Shown here piece by piece: positions 53,256-64,000 of a stretch of DNA of 64,000 bases (within the stretch, counting starts at the first letter, position 1; every line of letters starts with the position of its first letter). A program made the position numbers and the translations under genes. Below the pieces are notes generated by a model. It made no database searches and had not been told where the DNA came from. It saw only the letters and a list, made by a program, of their open reading frames with translations. This DNA is from Mycoplasma sp. (GTDB taxonomy: Bacteria > Bacillota_I > Bacilli_A > Mycoplasmatales > Metamycoplasmataceae): assembly GCA_024244685.1 (NCBI GenBank), contig JAAEOJ010000337.1:50882-114881 (forward strand). The letters run 5' to 3'.

Positions 53256-53256
53256 T

Positions 53257-53284
53257 AAAAAACATCTATTTAGATGTTTTTTTA
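53257..53284. terminator. Bidirectional terminator after the small CIRCE gene
   Basis: AAAAAACATCTA / TAGATGTTTTTT hairpin that also encodes the last codons and stop of the converging methyltransferase. Confidence 0.88.
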
Positions 53285-54351
53285 TTTAAGATAATTAAAT
53301 TTTCGATATGGTGAGTTTGAGGAAACATATCAAAGGGTTGCGCATAAGTTATTTCGTAATTTTCTTTTAAACGATTAAAATCTGCTGCTTGTGTTCCAGG
53401 ATTACAAGAAAGATAAATGATTTTCTTAGGTAAATACTCTTTAATTAATTCACAAGTTTCTTTTCCAAGACCTTCTCTAGCTGGATCAACAATAAAAGTA
53501 TCACTCTTAATTTCTTTATTTTTCTTTAAAAATTTGCTAACATCCTGATTTAATAAAGTTATATTTTTAACATCATTTTTTTCTTGATTCAATATAGCTG
53601 AATTAAATGATGCTTTATTTCTTTCTATTCCATATACATGTTTAGATTTTTTAGCTGCAATTAAAGTAATAGTTCCAATTCCTGAATAAAGATCGAATAC
53701 AACTTCATTTTTATCTAAAAATTTCATCATCTTTGAATAAACTGCTTCTGCAACTTCTTTATTTACTTGATAAAAGGCATTTAAACCAACAATAAATTCA
53801 ATATCCAACATTGTATCAGTTGTAAACTTTTTATCTCCCTTATGACCTGAAATAGTTGTATCGAGCTTTCTTATTATTACCTCGCCTGATTTTGAAGTTT
53901 TGGGTTTAATATCTGTAATAAGGAAATCATCAAGTTTAATTACTTCGTTTGTTTTACGTTTATGAAAACCACCATTATGTAAAGTTATTTTATTTCTATA
54001 TCTTAATTGTTTTTTACCAACAAACATTTTTTCTAACTCAATATTTTCTTTTGCATTATTTTTAAAGGCATCAATAACTAGTTGATTTTTAAATCAAGTT
54101 TGTTCTTCTCTATTCATATGGAAAATTTCATAACCACCTATTTCTAAATGTTTATCTGGAACATCTTCATTTCTGTTTGGTGATTTCTTAATAATTTCTT
54201 TGATTTGAGCACGACCTCATTTTTCTTTTTCAAATTCAATAATACATTCAGCTTCTTCACCTCTAATTAATCCAGGGACATAAAAAACTTTATTATCTTT
54301 AACACAAATAGCTTCTCCATTTGTATTGTAACTTTTTGCTGTTAAAATCAT
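53266..54351 (-). CDS. rRNA (uracil-C5)-methyltransferase, RlmD/RlmCD family
   Basis: 361 residues: N-terminal TRAM-like domain (TAKSYNTNGEAICVKDNKVFYVPGLIRGEEAE), a linker domain, and a SAM methyltransferase with VFDLYSGIGTITL and the catalytic Cys in IIYLSCNPGT. It would make 5-methyluridine in 23S rRNA; Firmicute RlmCD modifies two sites, but the exact target here is not known. Two TGA codons in the first third are Trp. Confidence 0.93.
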
Positions 54352-54363
54352 AGTTATATTATA
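54352..54363 (-). promoter_or_regulatory. Leaderless-type promoter of the uracil methyltransferase gene
   Basis: TATAAT (54363-54358, minus strand) exactly six bases before the ATG. Confidence 0.75.
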
Positions 54364-54368
54364 AATTA

Positions 54369-54393
54369 AAAAAACAAGTAAATTTAATTACTT
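54369..54393 (-). terminator. Terminator of folD
   Basis: ACAAGTAA / TTACTTGT hairpin with T-run on the minus strand, at the folD stop. Confidence 0.85.
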
Positions 54394-55217
54394 GTTAATT
54401 CAATTACATTTTTTAATAAAGTGGTTACTGTCATTGGTCCAACTCCACCTGGATTAGGTGTTATGTAACTAGCTTTTTTAGATACATTTTCAAAATCGAC
54501 ATCACCAAATATTTTTCCGTTCTCTTTAGTTATCCCAACATCCACAATAATAACTCCATCTTTTACCATATCTTCTTTAATTAAGTTTTTTATTCCTGTT
54601 GCTGAAACAATCAAGTCTGCTTTCTTTGTGTGAATACTAATATCTTTTGTTTGTGAATGACAAACAGTTACATTAGCGCCTTTTTCTTCTAGCATTATTC
54701 TCATTGGTTCACCAACAATAATTGATCTACCTAACACTACAGCATTCATTCCTTTTACATCGATATCATAATTTTCTAATAAAGTAATAATTCCTTGAGG
54801 TGTACAAGGTTTGATTCCCTCTTCATTATTTCTAAGTAATTTTTGATTAGCTGGTGTTAATCCATCAACATCTTTTTTAGGGCTTATTGCTTTTAATATC
54901 TCGTTTCTATCAATATGATTTGGAAGTGGTAATTGAACTACTAATCCTGTAATAGATTTATTAAAATTTATTTCTATAATTTTTTGAATTAGTTCTTCTT
55001 GACTTATTTTTTCAGGTAAGATAACTTCTGAATATTGTAAACCAATATCTGTAGCTGCTTTAGCTTTATACTTCATATATGTAATTGAATTAATATCTTC
55101 ACCAACTCTTAATATACATAAATGAGGCCTATTACTTTTAACTGCTATTTTAGCAACCTCTATTGATAAATCTGAACGTAATTTTCTTGACAAAGAATTA
55201 CCGTCTAGTATTTTCAT
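54384..55217 (-). CDS. folD: Bifunctional methylene-THF dehydrogenase/cyclohydrolase FolD
   Basis: Interconverts methylene-, methenyl- and 10-formyl-THF; 277 residues. Typical YMKYKAKAATDIGLQ with the catalytic Lys, GLVVQLPLPNHID, VVLGRSIIVGEPM and the end TPNPGGVGPMTVTTLLKN. Its 10-formyl-THF feeds Fmt. GGAG precedes the ATG; pepA lies 33 bases upstream on the same strand. Confidence 0.97.
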   Translation of the reverse strand: MKILDGNSLSRKLRSDLSIEVAKIAVKSNRPHLCILRVGEDINSITYMKYKAKAATDIGLQYSEVILPEKISQEELIQKIIEINFNKSITGLVVQLPLPNHIDRNEILKAISPKKDVDGLTPANQKLLRNNEEGIKPCTPQGIITLLENYDIDVKGMNAVVLGRSIIVGEPMRIMLEEKGANVTVCHSQTKDISIHTKKADLIVSATGIKNLIKEDMVKDGVIIVDVGITKENGKIFGDVDFENVSKKASYITPNPGGVGPMTVTTLLKNVIELTSN

Positions 55218-55250
55218 AAAAAATTCTCCTTTAAAATTCGCTTTTAATTA

Positions 55251-56612
<1,362 letters not shown>

Positions 56613-56646
56613 GCTATCTCCTTTTTTTATTAAATTAATTTTATCA

Positions 56647-57342
56647 TTAAAGTTGTTTTAAATGTTTAACTTCTTTTATTTTTAATTTTCTAAAACTTCC
56701 TTTAGGTATTTTAGAAACATTTATTCCAGCAAACTCAATTCTATGTAAACCTTGAACATTTCTATCAACTAATTCGAATAACCTTTTAACATGGTGATAT
56801 TTTCCTTGTTTTAAAGATACTAAATATGTTTTCTTTTCTATGTGTTGAACTATTTGTATTGATTGTTCTTCATCTAATTTAACATCCTTTGAATTTAAAA
56901 ATTTTAAATCATCTAAAGTTAAAGGAGAATCTAATCTTGCCCTATATGTTCTTATTACTTCATTAGAAGGGTGCATTAATTTATTTGCTAATTCACCATC
57001 ATTAGTTAAAAGAAGAACTCCAGTAGTGTTAAAATCTAATCTACCAATAGGAAAAACATATTTATCTATATTCATAATATCTTTAACGGTTTGTCTTCCT
57101 CTATCATCTGATAAAGCTGTAATTGTTTTAGCTGGTTTATTCAAAACATAATAAACATGTTCTTGTTTAAATATTGGAGTTCCATTAACTATAATATTAT
57201 CTTTAAATGTAGCTTTTTGACCTAATTCTGCAATACTTCCATTAACTTTCACTTTACCTTGTTTTATTAGTTCTTCAGCCTTTCTTCTAGACATTAATCC
57301 GGCTTGAGAAATTAATTTTTGGATTCTTTCTTGATTATTCAT
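56647..57342 (-). CDS. rluB: 23S rRNA pseudouridine synthase, RsuA/RluB family
   Basis: 231 residues: N-terminal S4 domain (RIQKLISQAGLMSRRKAEELIKQGKVKVNG) and catalytic domain with the Asp in PIGRLDFNTTGVLLLTNDG. Exact target (RluB or RsuA type) is inferred from length and neighbour scpB. I chose ATG 57342, which fits the promoter, over ATG 57390, which would run through the terminator upstream. Confidence 0.92.
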   Translation of the reverse strand: MNNQERIQKLISQAGLMSRRKAEELIKQGKVKVNGSIAELGQKATFKDNIIVNGTPIFKQEHVYYVLNKPAKTITALSDDRGRQTVKDIMNIDKYVFPIGRLDFNTTGVLLLTNDGELANKLMHPSNEVIRTYRARLDSPLTLDDLKFLNSKDVKLDEEQSIQIVQHIEKKTYLVSLKQGKYHHVKRLFELVDRNVQGLHRIEFAGINVSKIPKGSFRKLKIKEVKHLKQL

Positions 57343-57354
57343 GTTTTTATTATA
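57343..57354 (-). promoter_or_regulatory. Leaderless-type promoter of rluB
   Basis: TATAAT (57354-57349, minus strand) exactly six bases before the ATG. Confidence 0.75.
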
Positions 57355-57364
57355 TATTAATAAA

Positions 57365-57437
57365 ATAAAAAAAGACCCATTAAGGGCCATAGCGAATTTT
57401 TATAAGGTTGCATTGCGGTGTATTATTAATACCGCAA
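57365..57437 (-). ncRNA. Candidate small RNA between scpB and rluB
   Basis: On the minus strand, TATAAT (57447-57442) is followed at the right distance by a possible RNA of about 70 bases. Its 5' half is a perfect 8-bp hairpin ATTGCGGT / ACCGCAAT (57438-57431 with 57419-57412, 11-base loop); its 3' end is GGCCC-TTAAT-GGGTC (57388-57374) and seven T, an intrinsic terminator. The middle CAACC...TTCGCTAT is unpaired. No reading frame fits and I do not recognise a known RNA. It could instead be only a terminator plus spacer. Confidence 0.5.
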
Positions 57438-57500
57438 TATAATTATATAATTTTTTAAAATTAATTATTGTTATATTAATATTACATTTTTTATTTTGTA

Positions 57501-58055
57501 TTAATCTTGTCTTTGAGAAGAAAATAATTCAAACTCTCTTGTTTCTTCTTGATCTTCAAATTCAGAAATTTTAGGTAAATCCTTTATTGATTTTATATTG
57601 AAATAATCAAAAAACTTATTTGATATTTTATAAAGAGTTGGTTTTCCAGGTGTATCTAATTTTCCTGCTTCTTCAATTAATTGTTTTGTTAAAAGAGTTG
57701 CAACAACAGCATCGGATGCAACACCACGAATATTATTAATTTGTGCTTTTGTTATTGGTTGTTTATAAGCAATAATACCGATTGTTTCAATAGCTGAGCT
57801 TGATAATTTTTGTTTTTTTTCAATAGTTACTAAATCAGCAATAATATCTTTATGCTCTGAATTAGTTATAAACTTAAAAGTATCATTAAAGTTAACTACA
57901 GAAATACCATGTTCTTGTTCATTTCATTCTTTTAAAAATTGTTCCAATGTATCTCTAGCTTCTTGTCTTTTAATTCCTTTTAAAGAACTAAATTCTTTTG
58001 AATTTAAACCTTTTTTACCTGTAATAAATAATAGTGCTTCTATTTCTTTATTCAT
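57501..58055 (-). CDS. scpB: Segregation and condensation protein ScpB
   Basis: 184 residues of tandem winged helices that bridge SMC and ScpA in condensin. Seen: MNKEIEALLFITGKKGLN, SSSAIETIGIIAYKQPITKAQINNIRGVASD, and KFFDYFNIKSIKDLP. A Trp TGA occurs at about residue 44. ATG 58055 (or 58058 one codon earlier) overlaps the scpA stop. Confidence 0.95.
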
Positions 58056-58782
58056 CATTACCTCTCTTTATAATTGTTATATCACCAAATTGTTTATCTT
58101 GTTTAATAAAGATCTTTTGTAATCTACTTAAGTCAAGCAAAGCTAATAAAGTAACTGCGAAATGGCCAAGACTAGGAACTGCAAATACTTCTTCAAATGA
58201 AAGTCCTTCTTTTTCTTTTAGTAAATTTTCTATTTCTTCTTTTCTTTCTTCAGGAGAAATATTTACTTGGCTAATTGTTCCTTCTCTTAATTTTTGAGCG
58301 TGTTTTCTTTCAAACATTCTTTTTAATACTTCATTTAATTTTTCAACACTTGAATTACTATCTAATTTAGTTTCATCGATCGGTCTTTTAAATTCTTCAT
58401 AAGGAGAGTTGTCTTTTATAAACATGTTTTTTCTTAGTTCTTCTTTTTCTTTAAGTTTTTGTCCAATAGCTTTAAATTGTTGGTACTCTGCTAATTGTTT
58501 AACCAGTTTTGATTTACTTATTCTAACTTCTTCTTTTGATTTAGAATCTTCTAAAAGCATCTTTCCTTTAATTTGTAATAATGTTGTTGCCATTAATAAA
58601 TACTCTGAAGCATTATCTATATTTTGTTCTGAATAATGACTTATAGATTCTAAATAAGCATTTGCTAACTCTTCAAGGTTAATTGAAAATAAGTCCATCT
58701 TTTTTGATTGAACTAAAGTTAATAGTAAATCTAAAGGACCGTTATAGTTATTTATTTGTAATTCAAAATCTTTATTTTCCAT
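58048..58782 (-). CDS. scpA: Segregation and condensation protein ScpA
   Basis: Kleisin subunit of the SMC condensin; 244 residues. INNYNGPLDLLLTLVQSKKMDLFSI at the start and the winged-helix end SFEEVFAVPSLGHFAVTLLALLDL are typical. It overlaps scpB by 8 bases and follows plsC after 3 bases. Confidence 0.95.
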   Translation of the reverse strand: MENKDFELQINNYNGPLDLLLTLVQSKKMDLFSINLEELANAYLESISHYSEQNIDNASEYLLMATTLLQIKGKMLLEDSKSKEEVRISKSKLVKQLAEYQQFKAIGQKLKEKEELRKNMFIKDNSPYEEFKRPIDETKLDSNSSVEKLNEVLKRMFERKHAQKLREGTISQVNISPEERKEEIENLLKEKEGLSFEEVFAVPSLGHFAVTLLALLDLSRLQKIFIKQDKQFGDITIIKRGNDE

Positions 58783-58785
58783 AAT

Positions 58786-59568
58786 TTATTTAAATATTTT
58801 TTTTCCTGACTTTTTCTTGTATTCAAAAGGCTTATATTTCTTTTCAATAATATTTTTAACTCTTTCTGCTATTTTTTCGTTTGGTTGAGACATTATTGAC
58901 ATTGCTTTAATTGGTTTTTCAAAAATAATTTGAAATTTAGTCTTTCCTCTTCTATTTAAGTTCTCTAATTGTTTTGTTCCATTTATAATTACTGGGACTA
59001 TTGGCAAGAACTCTTGTTTAGCTAATTTAAATGCTCCAGCTTGAAAATCTTGAAGTTTACCAGTCTTAGTTCTTGTTCCTTCTGGGAATATAACTCCGTA
59101 TTCATTTGCTTTTTTAATATCTTTACCAAATTTGTTTAAAGCTTTTAAAGCTTCTCTAGGATTATTTCTATCAATATATATTGAACTTGTTAAATTCATT
59201 CATCCTCTTAAAGATCTTTTTGATTCTAATTCTTTTTTAGCTATAAAACGACATTTTTTATGTTCTACACCTTCTTCAAAAGATTGTTTATGCATTGCAT
59301 TTATTAATGATGGTATATCTAAATTAGATTGATGATTAGGAATTAACAAAGCAGCACCTTTAGGAAGATTGTCATAACCGATTATTTCTAACTTTGCATT
59401 TAATGCTTTAAGAACTTTTTTTGTTCTTCTCATTACATAATTTCATTGAAAAGATTCTGGAAATCTATCTATATCTTTTTTTGCTTTCTTGGCTATAATT
59501 CTCGCTCTTCTATTTTTATAAGCTCAATAAGGGCTTAATAATATAAGTTTCAATTTTAACATTGGCAT
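58786..59568 (-). CDS. plsC: 1-acyl-sn-glycerol-3-phosphate acyltransferase
   Basis: Makes phosphatidic acid from lysophosphatidic acid; 260 residues. Catalytic motif I is NHQSNLD, motif II region has SSIYIDR, motif III is FPEGTRTKTG, motif IV has VPVIINGT. Four TGA codons are Trp. GGAG lies before the ATG inside the end of acpS. Confidence 0.95.
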
Positions 59569-59864
59569 TTTTTCTCCTTTTGTACTATTGCTATAGTTAT
59601 ATCTTGTTCTGAAGAAGTTGAAATTGAAAAATCTTTAAATAAATATAATTCTTTAGATTTTTTAATATTTACTTTTGAAAATTCAAAATATGAATTATCA
59701 ACTTTATATAAAGCTTCCTTAATTGCTCATCTTGTAGCAATAAATCTAGTTTTATTGGTAGAATTGTTAAACTCTTCCATTTCACTTGGATGTAATATCT
59801 TTTTTGCGAAACGTTCTTCTTTATTAGCAAAACGTGAAATTTGAGTTATATCAATACCTATCAT
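59556..59864 (-). CDS. acpS: Holo-[acyl-carrier-protein] synthase
   Basis: 102 residues; attaches phosphopantetheine to ACP. The start MIGIDITQISRF holds the catalytic Asp and RWAIKEALYK the Glu and Lys. The gene was hidden by a TGA Trp at about residue 46. It overlaps plsC by 13 bases, so acpS-plsC-scpA-scpB form one operon. Confidence 0.92.
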
Positions 59865-59876
59865 TTTTTAATTATA
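59865..59876 (-). promoter_or_regulatory. Leaderless-type promoter of acpS operon
   Basis: TATAAT (59876-59871, minus strand) exactly six bases before the ATG. Confidence 0.75.
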
Positions 59877-59912
59877 CCAAAATGAGTATTTAATATTTAT
59901 AACTCTTTTAGT

Positions 59913-59924
59913 TATAATTAATTT
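59913..59924 (+). promoter_or_regulatory. Leaderless-type promoter of rnhC
   Basis: TATAAT at 59913-59918 exactly six bases before the ATG. Confidence 0.75.
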
Positions 59925-60596
59925 ATGAAAGAAAAATATTTAGGCCTTAAAATTATAGGAGCTGATGAGACTGGTGTTGGTGATTATATGACTCCATTAG
60001 TTGCGGCTGCTGTTTATGTGCCATTACAAAATGTAGATAAATTAGTTGAGTTAGGAGTTACTGACTCAAAGAAAATGACAGATAAAAATATATTGAAAGT
60101 ATTTAATGAAATTAAGGGTTTAATAAAATCATCAGTTAGACACTTAACTCAAAAAGGTTACAATACTTTAAATAAAAGTTTTAATGCTCATGAACTAAAA
60201 ACATTAATTCATTTAAATGCCATATCATCAGTTGAAAAAAGAATTGATAATGGTGTTGATCTTATAATTCTTGATCAATATGTTAATAAAAATTCATTTG
60301 AAAAATATAAGGAAAAACTTTCTAACTCTTCAATTAAGCCAGAATTTCCTAAAGCAATTATAAAACTTGTTGAAAAAGGAGAGATGGAACATATTTCAGT
60401 AGCAGCAGCTTCTATTGTTGCAAGAGCTTATTTTTTAAATATGATGCAAGAACAAGAAAAAAAATGAGGTATGAAGTTTCTTTTAGGTACTAACGATAAA
60501 GTGGTGCAAGTAGCAAAAGACTTTGTTGATAAGCATGGAAGAGATAATTTAAAAGAAGTAGCTAAACTATCATTTAAAACAACGGAAAAAGTATAA
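59925..60596 (+). CDS. rnhC: Ribonuclease HIII, short form
   Basis: 223 residues; removes RNA from RNA-DNA hybrids. IGADETGVGDYMTPLVAAAVY is the HIII-type DEDD start (HII has DExGRG), VTDSKKMTD and the late EHISVAAASIVARAYFL complete the site. The TBP-like N-terminal domain of about 85 residues found in Bacillus RNase HIII is missing. One TGA (60465) is Trp. Confidence 0.93.
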
Positions 60597-60597
60597 T

Positions 60598-60626
60598 AAA
60601 AAACTCAATAATAATGAGTTTTTTAA
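60598..60626. terminator. Bidirectional terminator, rnhC/LRR lipoprotein
   Basis: AAAAAACTCA / TGAGTTTTTT hairpin between converging genes, reaching the lipoprotein stop. Confidence 0.88.
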
Positions 60627-62206
60627 TTTTTATTTTGAAAACGAAGATTTTTTACATCTTTTTTATTGTTTTTTCATCATTTTGTAATTTTATCTTTTTC
60701 TATTTGGCTTAATTGATTTTGAATTAAAAATAATGATCTTATTTTTGAATTAACGTTTGTTGGATTAAGAGATGTTAAATTATTATTATTTAAGTTTAAG
60801 AAATAAATTCATGAAGGAAGTTTTGTAAGTTCAAATGATGTTAAGTTATTATGGTTTAAATTTAAACTTATTAAACCTTTAGGTAGGCTTGTGGGATCAA
60901 ATGATATTATTTCATTATGTTCTAGCTTTAAACCGAATTTATCTAATCCTTCTGGGAGGTTTATTGGGTCGAATGATTTTAGTTTGTTATAACTTAAATC
61001 TAATTCTTTTAATTCTTTAGGGAATTTAGAAGTATTTAATGATGTTAAGTTATTGTGATTTAAACGTAAATCAAATAATTTATCTGGTAGTTTTGAAAAG
61101 TCAAATGTTGTTAGTTGGTTTTCTTCTAAATATAAGAAATTAAGTCTTGAAGGTATTTTTGTAACGTCAAATGATTTTAGTTTATTGTAATTTAAGTTTA
61201 ATCCTATTATACTTTTAGGTAAGTTTGTAGGATCAAACGATGTTATTTTATTATGTTCCAGCTTTAAACCGAATTTATCTAATCCTTCTGGAAGGTTTGT
61301 TGGGTCGAATTGGGTTATTTCATTTTCAGTTAAATCTAAGTCTTTTAATTCTTTGGGGAATTTAGAAGTATTTAATGATGTTAAGTTATTGTTACTTAAT
61401 CTTATTATTTCTAATCCTGATGGTAATGTTGAAAAGTCAAATTTTGTTAGTTTATTATTTTCTAAATCTAATATTTTTAATCCTTTTGGTAGTTTTGCTG
61501 TATTAAAATTTGTTAATGCCAAATTTATATTTAATGATTTTATTTTTAAGTTGGTATTTTTTTCTATAGATAATTGTTCAATTTGTTCAACAAAATAACC
61601 TCTTCCATTGTCTTCTGGGTTTTGATTTGAATCAAAAGATATTTCTCAGTTAGCGTTTGTAAAATCTGTTTCCATTCATTTGGGTAATATTAAATTAAAT
61701 GCTAATTTAAAATCGTGAGTTAGTTCTAAAAGATTTAATTTATTAGTTAAAGCTTTAGCCTCTTTATCGCTAATTGTTAAATCTCTAAAAAATTCTTTGT
61801 CTAAGTCATCATTAAAAGATTTGAATTCTAAATTAATAATATTTTTTTCATTATTTTGTTTATTATTGTTATAAATTTGTTTAATTTTTTCTTTAATTTC
61901 ATCACTTAAAGTAACATTTAAAGTTATTTTTCCTAAATCTTTCAAAGTTTTTTCAGAAATATTATTTACTTTCTTAAAAACTCACTTTCCATTTACTTTT
62001 TCCATTAATTCATTTACATGATTATTATCTTGTTTATCAGATAATAATTTAAAATTTGTTTTCATTCCATTATTATTGCCATCAAGTTTAATTTCAATTT
62101 CGTTAAAGTTATCATTATTAGAGCCACAAGAAATAACAACTGCAATTGGTGCTGCAATTGTAGCCAATCCTATTAATGATCCTAAACCTATTTTCTTCTT
62201 ATTCAT
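60623..62206 (-). CDS. Leucine-rich-repeat lipoprotein A
   Basis: 527 residues. Signal peptide MNKKKIGLGSLIGLATIAAPIAVVISCG with lipobox predicts a lipid-anchored surface protein. Residues about 27-220 form a non-repeat domain; then about 12 repeats of 22 residues (two are 24) with consensus LPxxLxxLxLxxNxLxxFDPTN, similar to the LPxxL-type repeats of bacterial effector LRRs. A block of five repeats is duplicated (period 336 bases: CTAGCTTTAAACCG at 60922 and CCAGCTTTAAACCG at 61258). The C-terminal cap has KITKWWKNN. Binding of a host or microbial partner is likely, but unknown. Confidence 0.9.
60860..61500 (-). repeat. LRR-coding repeats in lipoprotein A
   Basis: 66-base units coding 22-residue LRRs, with a larger in-frame duplication of 336 bases. 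Such units can expand or shrink by recombination. Confidence 0.85.
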
Positions 62207-62296
62207 ATTTCTTTAACTCCTTTCGCTACAATTATTATTAAGTTTAATTAATTATTATATAAATTATAATGTTTTATATAAAAAAATAAAAATAAT

Positions 62297-62326
62297 AAAA
62301 AAACTCTATTATTTAAAGAGTTTTTA
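62297..62326 (-). terminator. Terminator of LRR lipoprotein B
   Basis: AAAACTCT / AGAGTTTT hairpin with T-run on the minus strand, 15 bases past the stop. Confidence 0.85.
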
Positions 62327-62340
62327 TTTATTAAGATATT

Positions 62341-63879
62341 TTATAATTTAATATTTTCTTCATATTTTCCATGAGCTTTTCATCATTTATCAATTTTATT
62401 TTGGATTGTTTTATTTATATCGTTATTGTATAAATTTAATTTTTGTAATTGTTCTGAAAGGCTTTCTGGATCAAAATCTTTTAGTTTATTTCAAGCTAAA
62501 TTTAATTCTTGTAATCCTTTTGGAAGGTTTGTTGGGTCGAATGTTGCTATTTGATTGTTACTTAAAAGTAATTCTTTTAATCCTCTTGGAAGGTGTGTTG
62601 GGTCGAATTCTGGTATTTTATTATTACTTAAATCTAAAACCTGTATTCTTCTAGGTATTTTAGAAGTAACTAATTTTGCTAATTCGTTATTATTTAATTC
62701 TATTATTTCTAATCCTAATGGTAATTTTGAAAAATCAAATGATTGTATTTTATTTTCTTCTAAAAATAAGTTTTTTAATTTTTGTGGGAGGTTTGTTGGG
62801 TCGAATGATGTTAGTTCATTGTTACTTATGATTAATTCTTGTAATCCTTGTGGTAGATTTTTTGGGTCGAATCCTGTTAGTGTGTTAAATTTTAAATCTA
62901 ATTCTTTTAATTCTTTGGGGAATTTAGAAGTAATTACATTTTTTAAGTGATTATGATTTAATGATATTTTTTGTATTCCTGATGGTAATTTTGAAAAATC
63001 AAATGATTGTATTTTATTTTCTTTTAAATTTAATTCAATTAAGTCTTCTGGTGTGTTTGTTGGGTCGAATGATGTTAGTTGATTGTGCTTTAAATTTAAT
63101 TGAGTTATACTTTGTGGAAGATTAGTTAAGTTGAATGATTTTAAATCTAAATGAATATATAATAATTTTATATTTATATTTGCATTATTTTCTGTAGATA
63201 CTTGTTCAATTTGTTCAACAACATATCCTCTTTCATCTTTCGGGTTAGTTCTACTACTCATTTCTATACTTCAAGTTGTATAACCAAATTCAGTTTCCAT
63301 TCATTTAGGTAACACTAAATTAAATGCTAATCTAAAACTTGAGCTCTTTTCTAGATCATTTAATTTTTTTGTTATTTTTTCAGATTCATCATCACTAGTA
63401 GTTAAATCTCTAAAAAATTCTTTGTCTAAACTTTTATTAAATGAACCTAATGTTAATGAAATATAATTTTTCATCTTTTTTTTATCAGAAAAACTATAAG
63501 CACTACTTTTTTCTTGAATGATTGTTTTTCTGATTTCTTCTTTAATAATATCGTTTAAAGTTATGTTTAAAGTTACTTTTTTTAAATTTTTGAATGTTAT
63601 TTTATCCGCTTTCTTAAAAATTCACTTTCCATCTACTTTTTCCATTAATTGATCTATATTACTATCATTTTGGTCATTAGATAATAATTTAAAATTTGTT
63701 TTCATTCCATTATTATTATTACCTTCAAGTATTACTTTGACATTATTGACAAATGTAACTTCTGTTGATTTTGGTTTTGGTTTTGAAATATTATCAACAC
63801 AAGAAATAGCGGTTGCAATTGGTGTTGCAATTGTAGCTAATCCCATTAATGATCCTAATCCTATTTTTTTCTTATTCAT
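62341..63879 (-). CDS. Leucine-rich-repeat lipoprotein B
   Basis: 512 residues, paralogue of the neighbouring gene. Signal peptide MNKKKIGLGSLMGLATIATPIATAISC with lipobox; non-repeat domain with the shared LEKVDGKWIFKK-like and KEFFRDLT parts; then about 11 LRRs of 22 residues (LPQSITQLNLKHNQL, LPRGLKELLLSNNQI and others), partly ordered in a four-repeat higher unit; C-terminal cap KIDKWWKAHGK. Three TGA codons are Trp. Both genes have matching upstream regions including a TTGTAGTGAAAGGA-type ribosome site, so they arose by tandem duplication. Confidence 0.9.
62520..63130 (-). repeat. LRR-coding repeats in lipoprotein B
   Basis: About eleven 66-base units, plus-strand core TTTGTTGGGTCGAATG recurring at 62527, 62790 and 63056 and similar sites. 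Confidence 0.85.
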
Positions 63880-64000
63880 ATTTCCTTATCCTTTCACTAC
63901 AATTGTTTTTGAGTTTGCTTTTACTCATTCTTGTATAAATTATAATACTTTATATAATGAAATAAACATAATAAAAAACTCTGTTATTAAAGAGTTTTTA
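63880..64000 (-). other. Upstream region of lipoprotein B, copy of the A upstream region
   Basis: Contains the ribosome site and -10-like TATAAT boxes of gene B and, at 63973-63999, another AAAAACTCT / AGAGTTTTT hairpin. That hairpin must belong to a gene beyond the window edge, because it lies upstream of the B promoter; it closely resembles the terminator after B. Confidence 0.75.

Noticed and set aside
57343..57390. Start of rluB at the upstream ATG 57390
   Set aside because: That extension would run through a terminator hairpin and through the -10 box; ATG 57342 gives the normal S4-domain start.
60860..63130. Direct repeats as CRISPR or mobile-element remnants
   Set aside because: They are 66-base coding units of leucine-rich repeats within two open reading frames.

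Overview
The window is a dense, visibly AT-rich stretch of a Mollicutes (mycoplasma-type) chromosome. Nearly every long gene only closes if TGA is read as tryptophan (genetic code 4). TGG is rare, most genes abut or overlap, introns and mobile elements are absent, and lipoproteins with an N-terminal lipobox are present. The gene set and order are those of a reduced Firmicute. I cannot place the genus from sequence alone.

Layout. 1-5984: end of dnaJ, then recA overlapping a peptidase-C39 ABC exporter and a small single-pass accessory protein, then ybeY-dgkA-era. 6004-11613: a Cys-rich ArsR-like regulator, a T-box leader, glyS-dnaG-rpoD and a Nif3-like gene. 11623-18059: DJ-1-like protein (minus), nfo, rpmG, an Xaa-Pro peptidase, an MFS carrier, two small membrane proteins and an EamA-type transporter. 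18087-20459: a solitary 5S rRNA and an ABC-2 exporter. 20475-29237: a lipoprotein (minus), then yqeG, fmt, lepA, efp, Asp23, nusB, an unknown gene, tlyA, sufS and sufU. 29234-35353 (minus): nadE, obg, dusB, rpmA-rplU, a small candidate double-glycine peptide gene, mtnN and a nadD-HD fusion. 35391-38191: parE (minus) divergent from plsY, then tRNA-Ile. 38274-47663 (minus): rpsI-rplM, rsmE, ecfT-ecfA2-ecfA1, hpt, greA, a membrane-anchored unknown, a DUF1292 protein, ruvX and alaS behind a second T-box. 47839-53255: a PCC-domain protein, a NERD protein, rpsT, holA-comEC-comEA, a Rho-N-like membrane protein, and a 70-residue protein behind a CIRCE-like operator. 53266-60596: an RNA uracil methyltransferase, folD, pepA, rluB, a candidate small RNA, scpB-scpA-plsC-acpS and rnhC. 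60623-64000: two paralogous leucine-rich-repeat lipoproteins, with sequence at the window edge hinting at a third.

How it works together. Most of the window is housekeeping: translation (glyS, alaS, lepA, efp, fmt, ribosomal proteins, rRNA/tRNA modification), replication and chromosome upkeep (dnaG, holA, parE, recA, scpAB, rnhC, nfo), phospholipid and cofactor steps (plsY, plsC, acpS, dgkA, nadD, nadE, folD, sufSU) and vitamin import (ECF module). The accessory layer is the C39 exporter with its candidate secreted peptide about 30 kb away, the comEA-comEC DNA-uptake pair, and the LRR surface lipoproteins.

Regulation visible in the sequence: two very compact T-boxes whose UGGN bulges match tRNA-Gly and tRNA-Ala discriminator bases, one CIRCE-like operator, possible L21 and L13 leaders, many intrinsic terminators shared by convergent genes, and at least 17 promoters in which exactly six bases separate the -10 box from the ATG, which predicts mRNAs that begin at the start codon.
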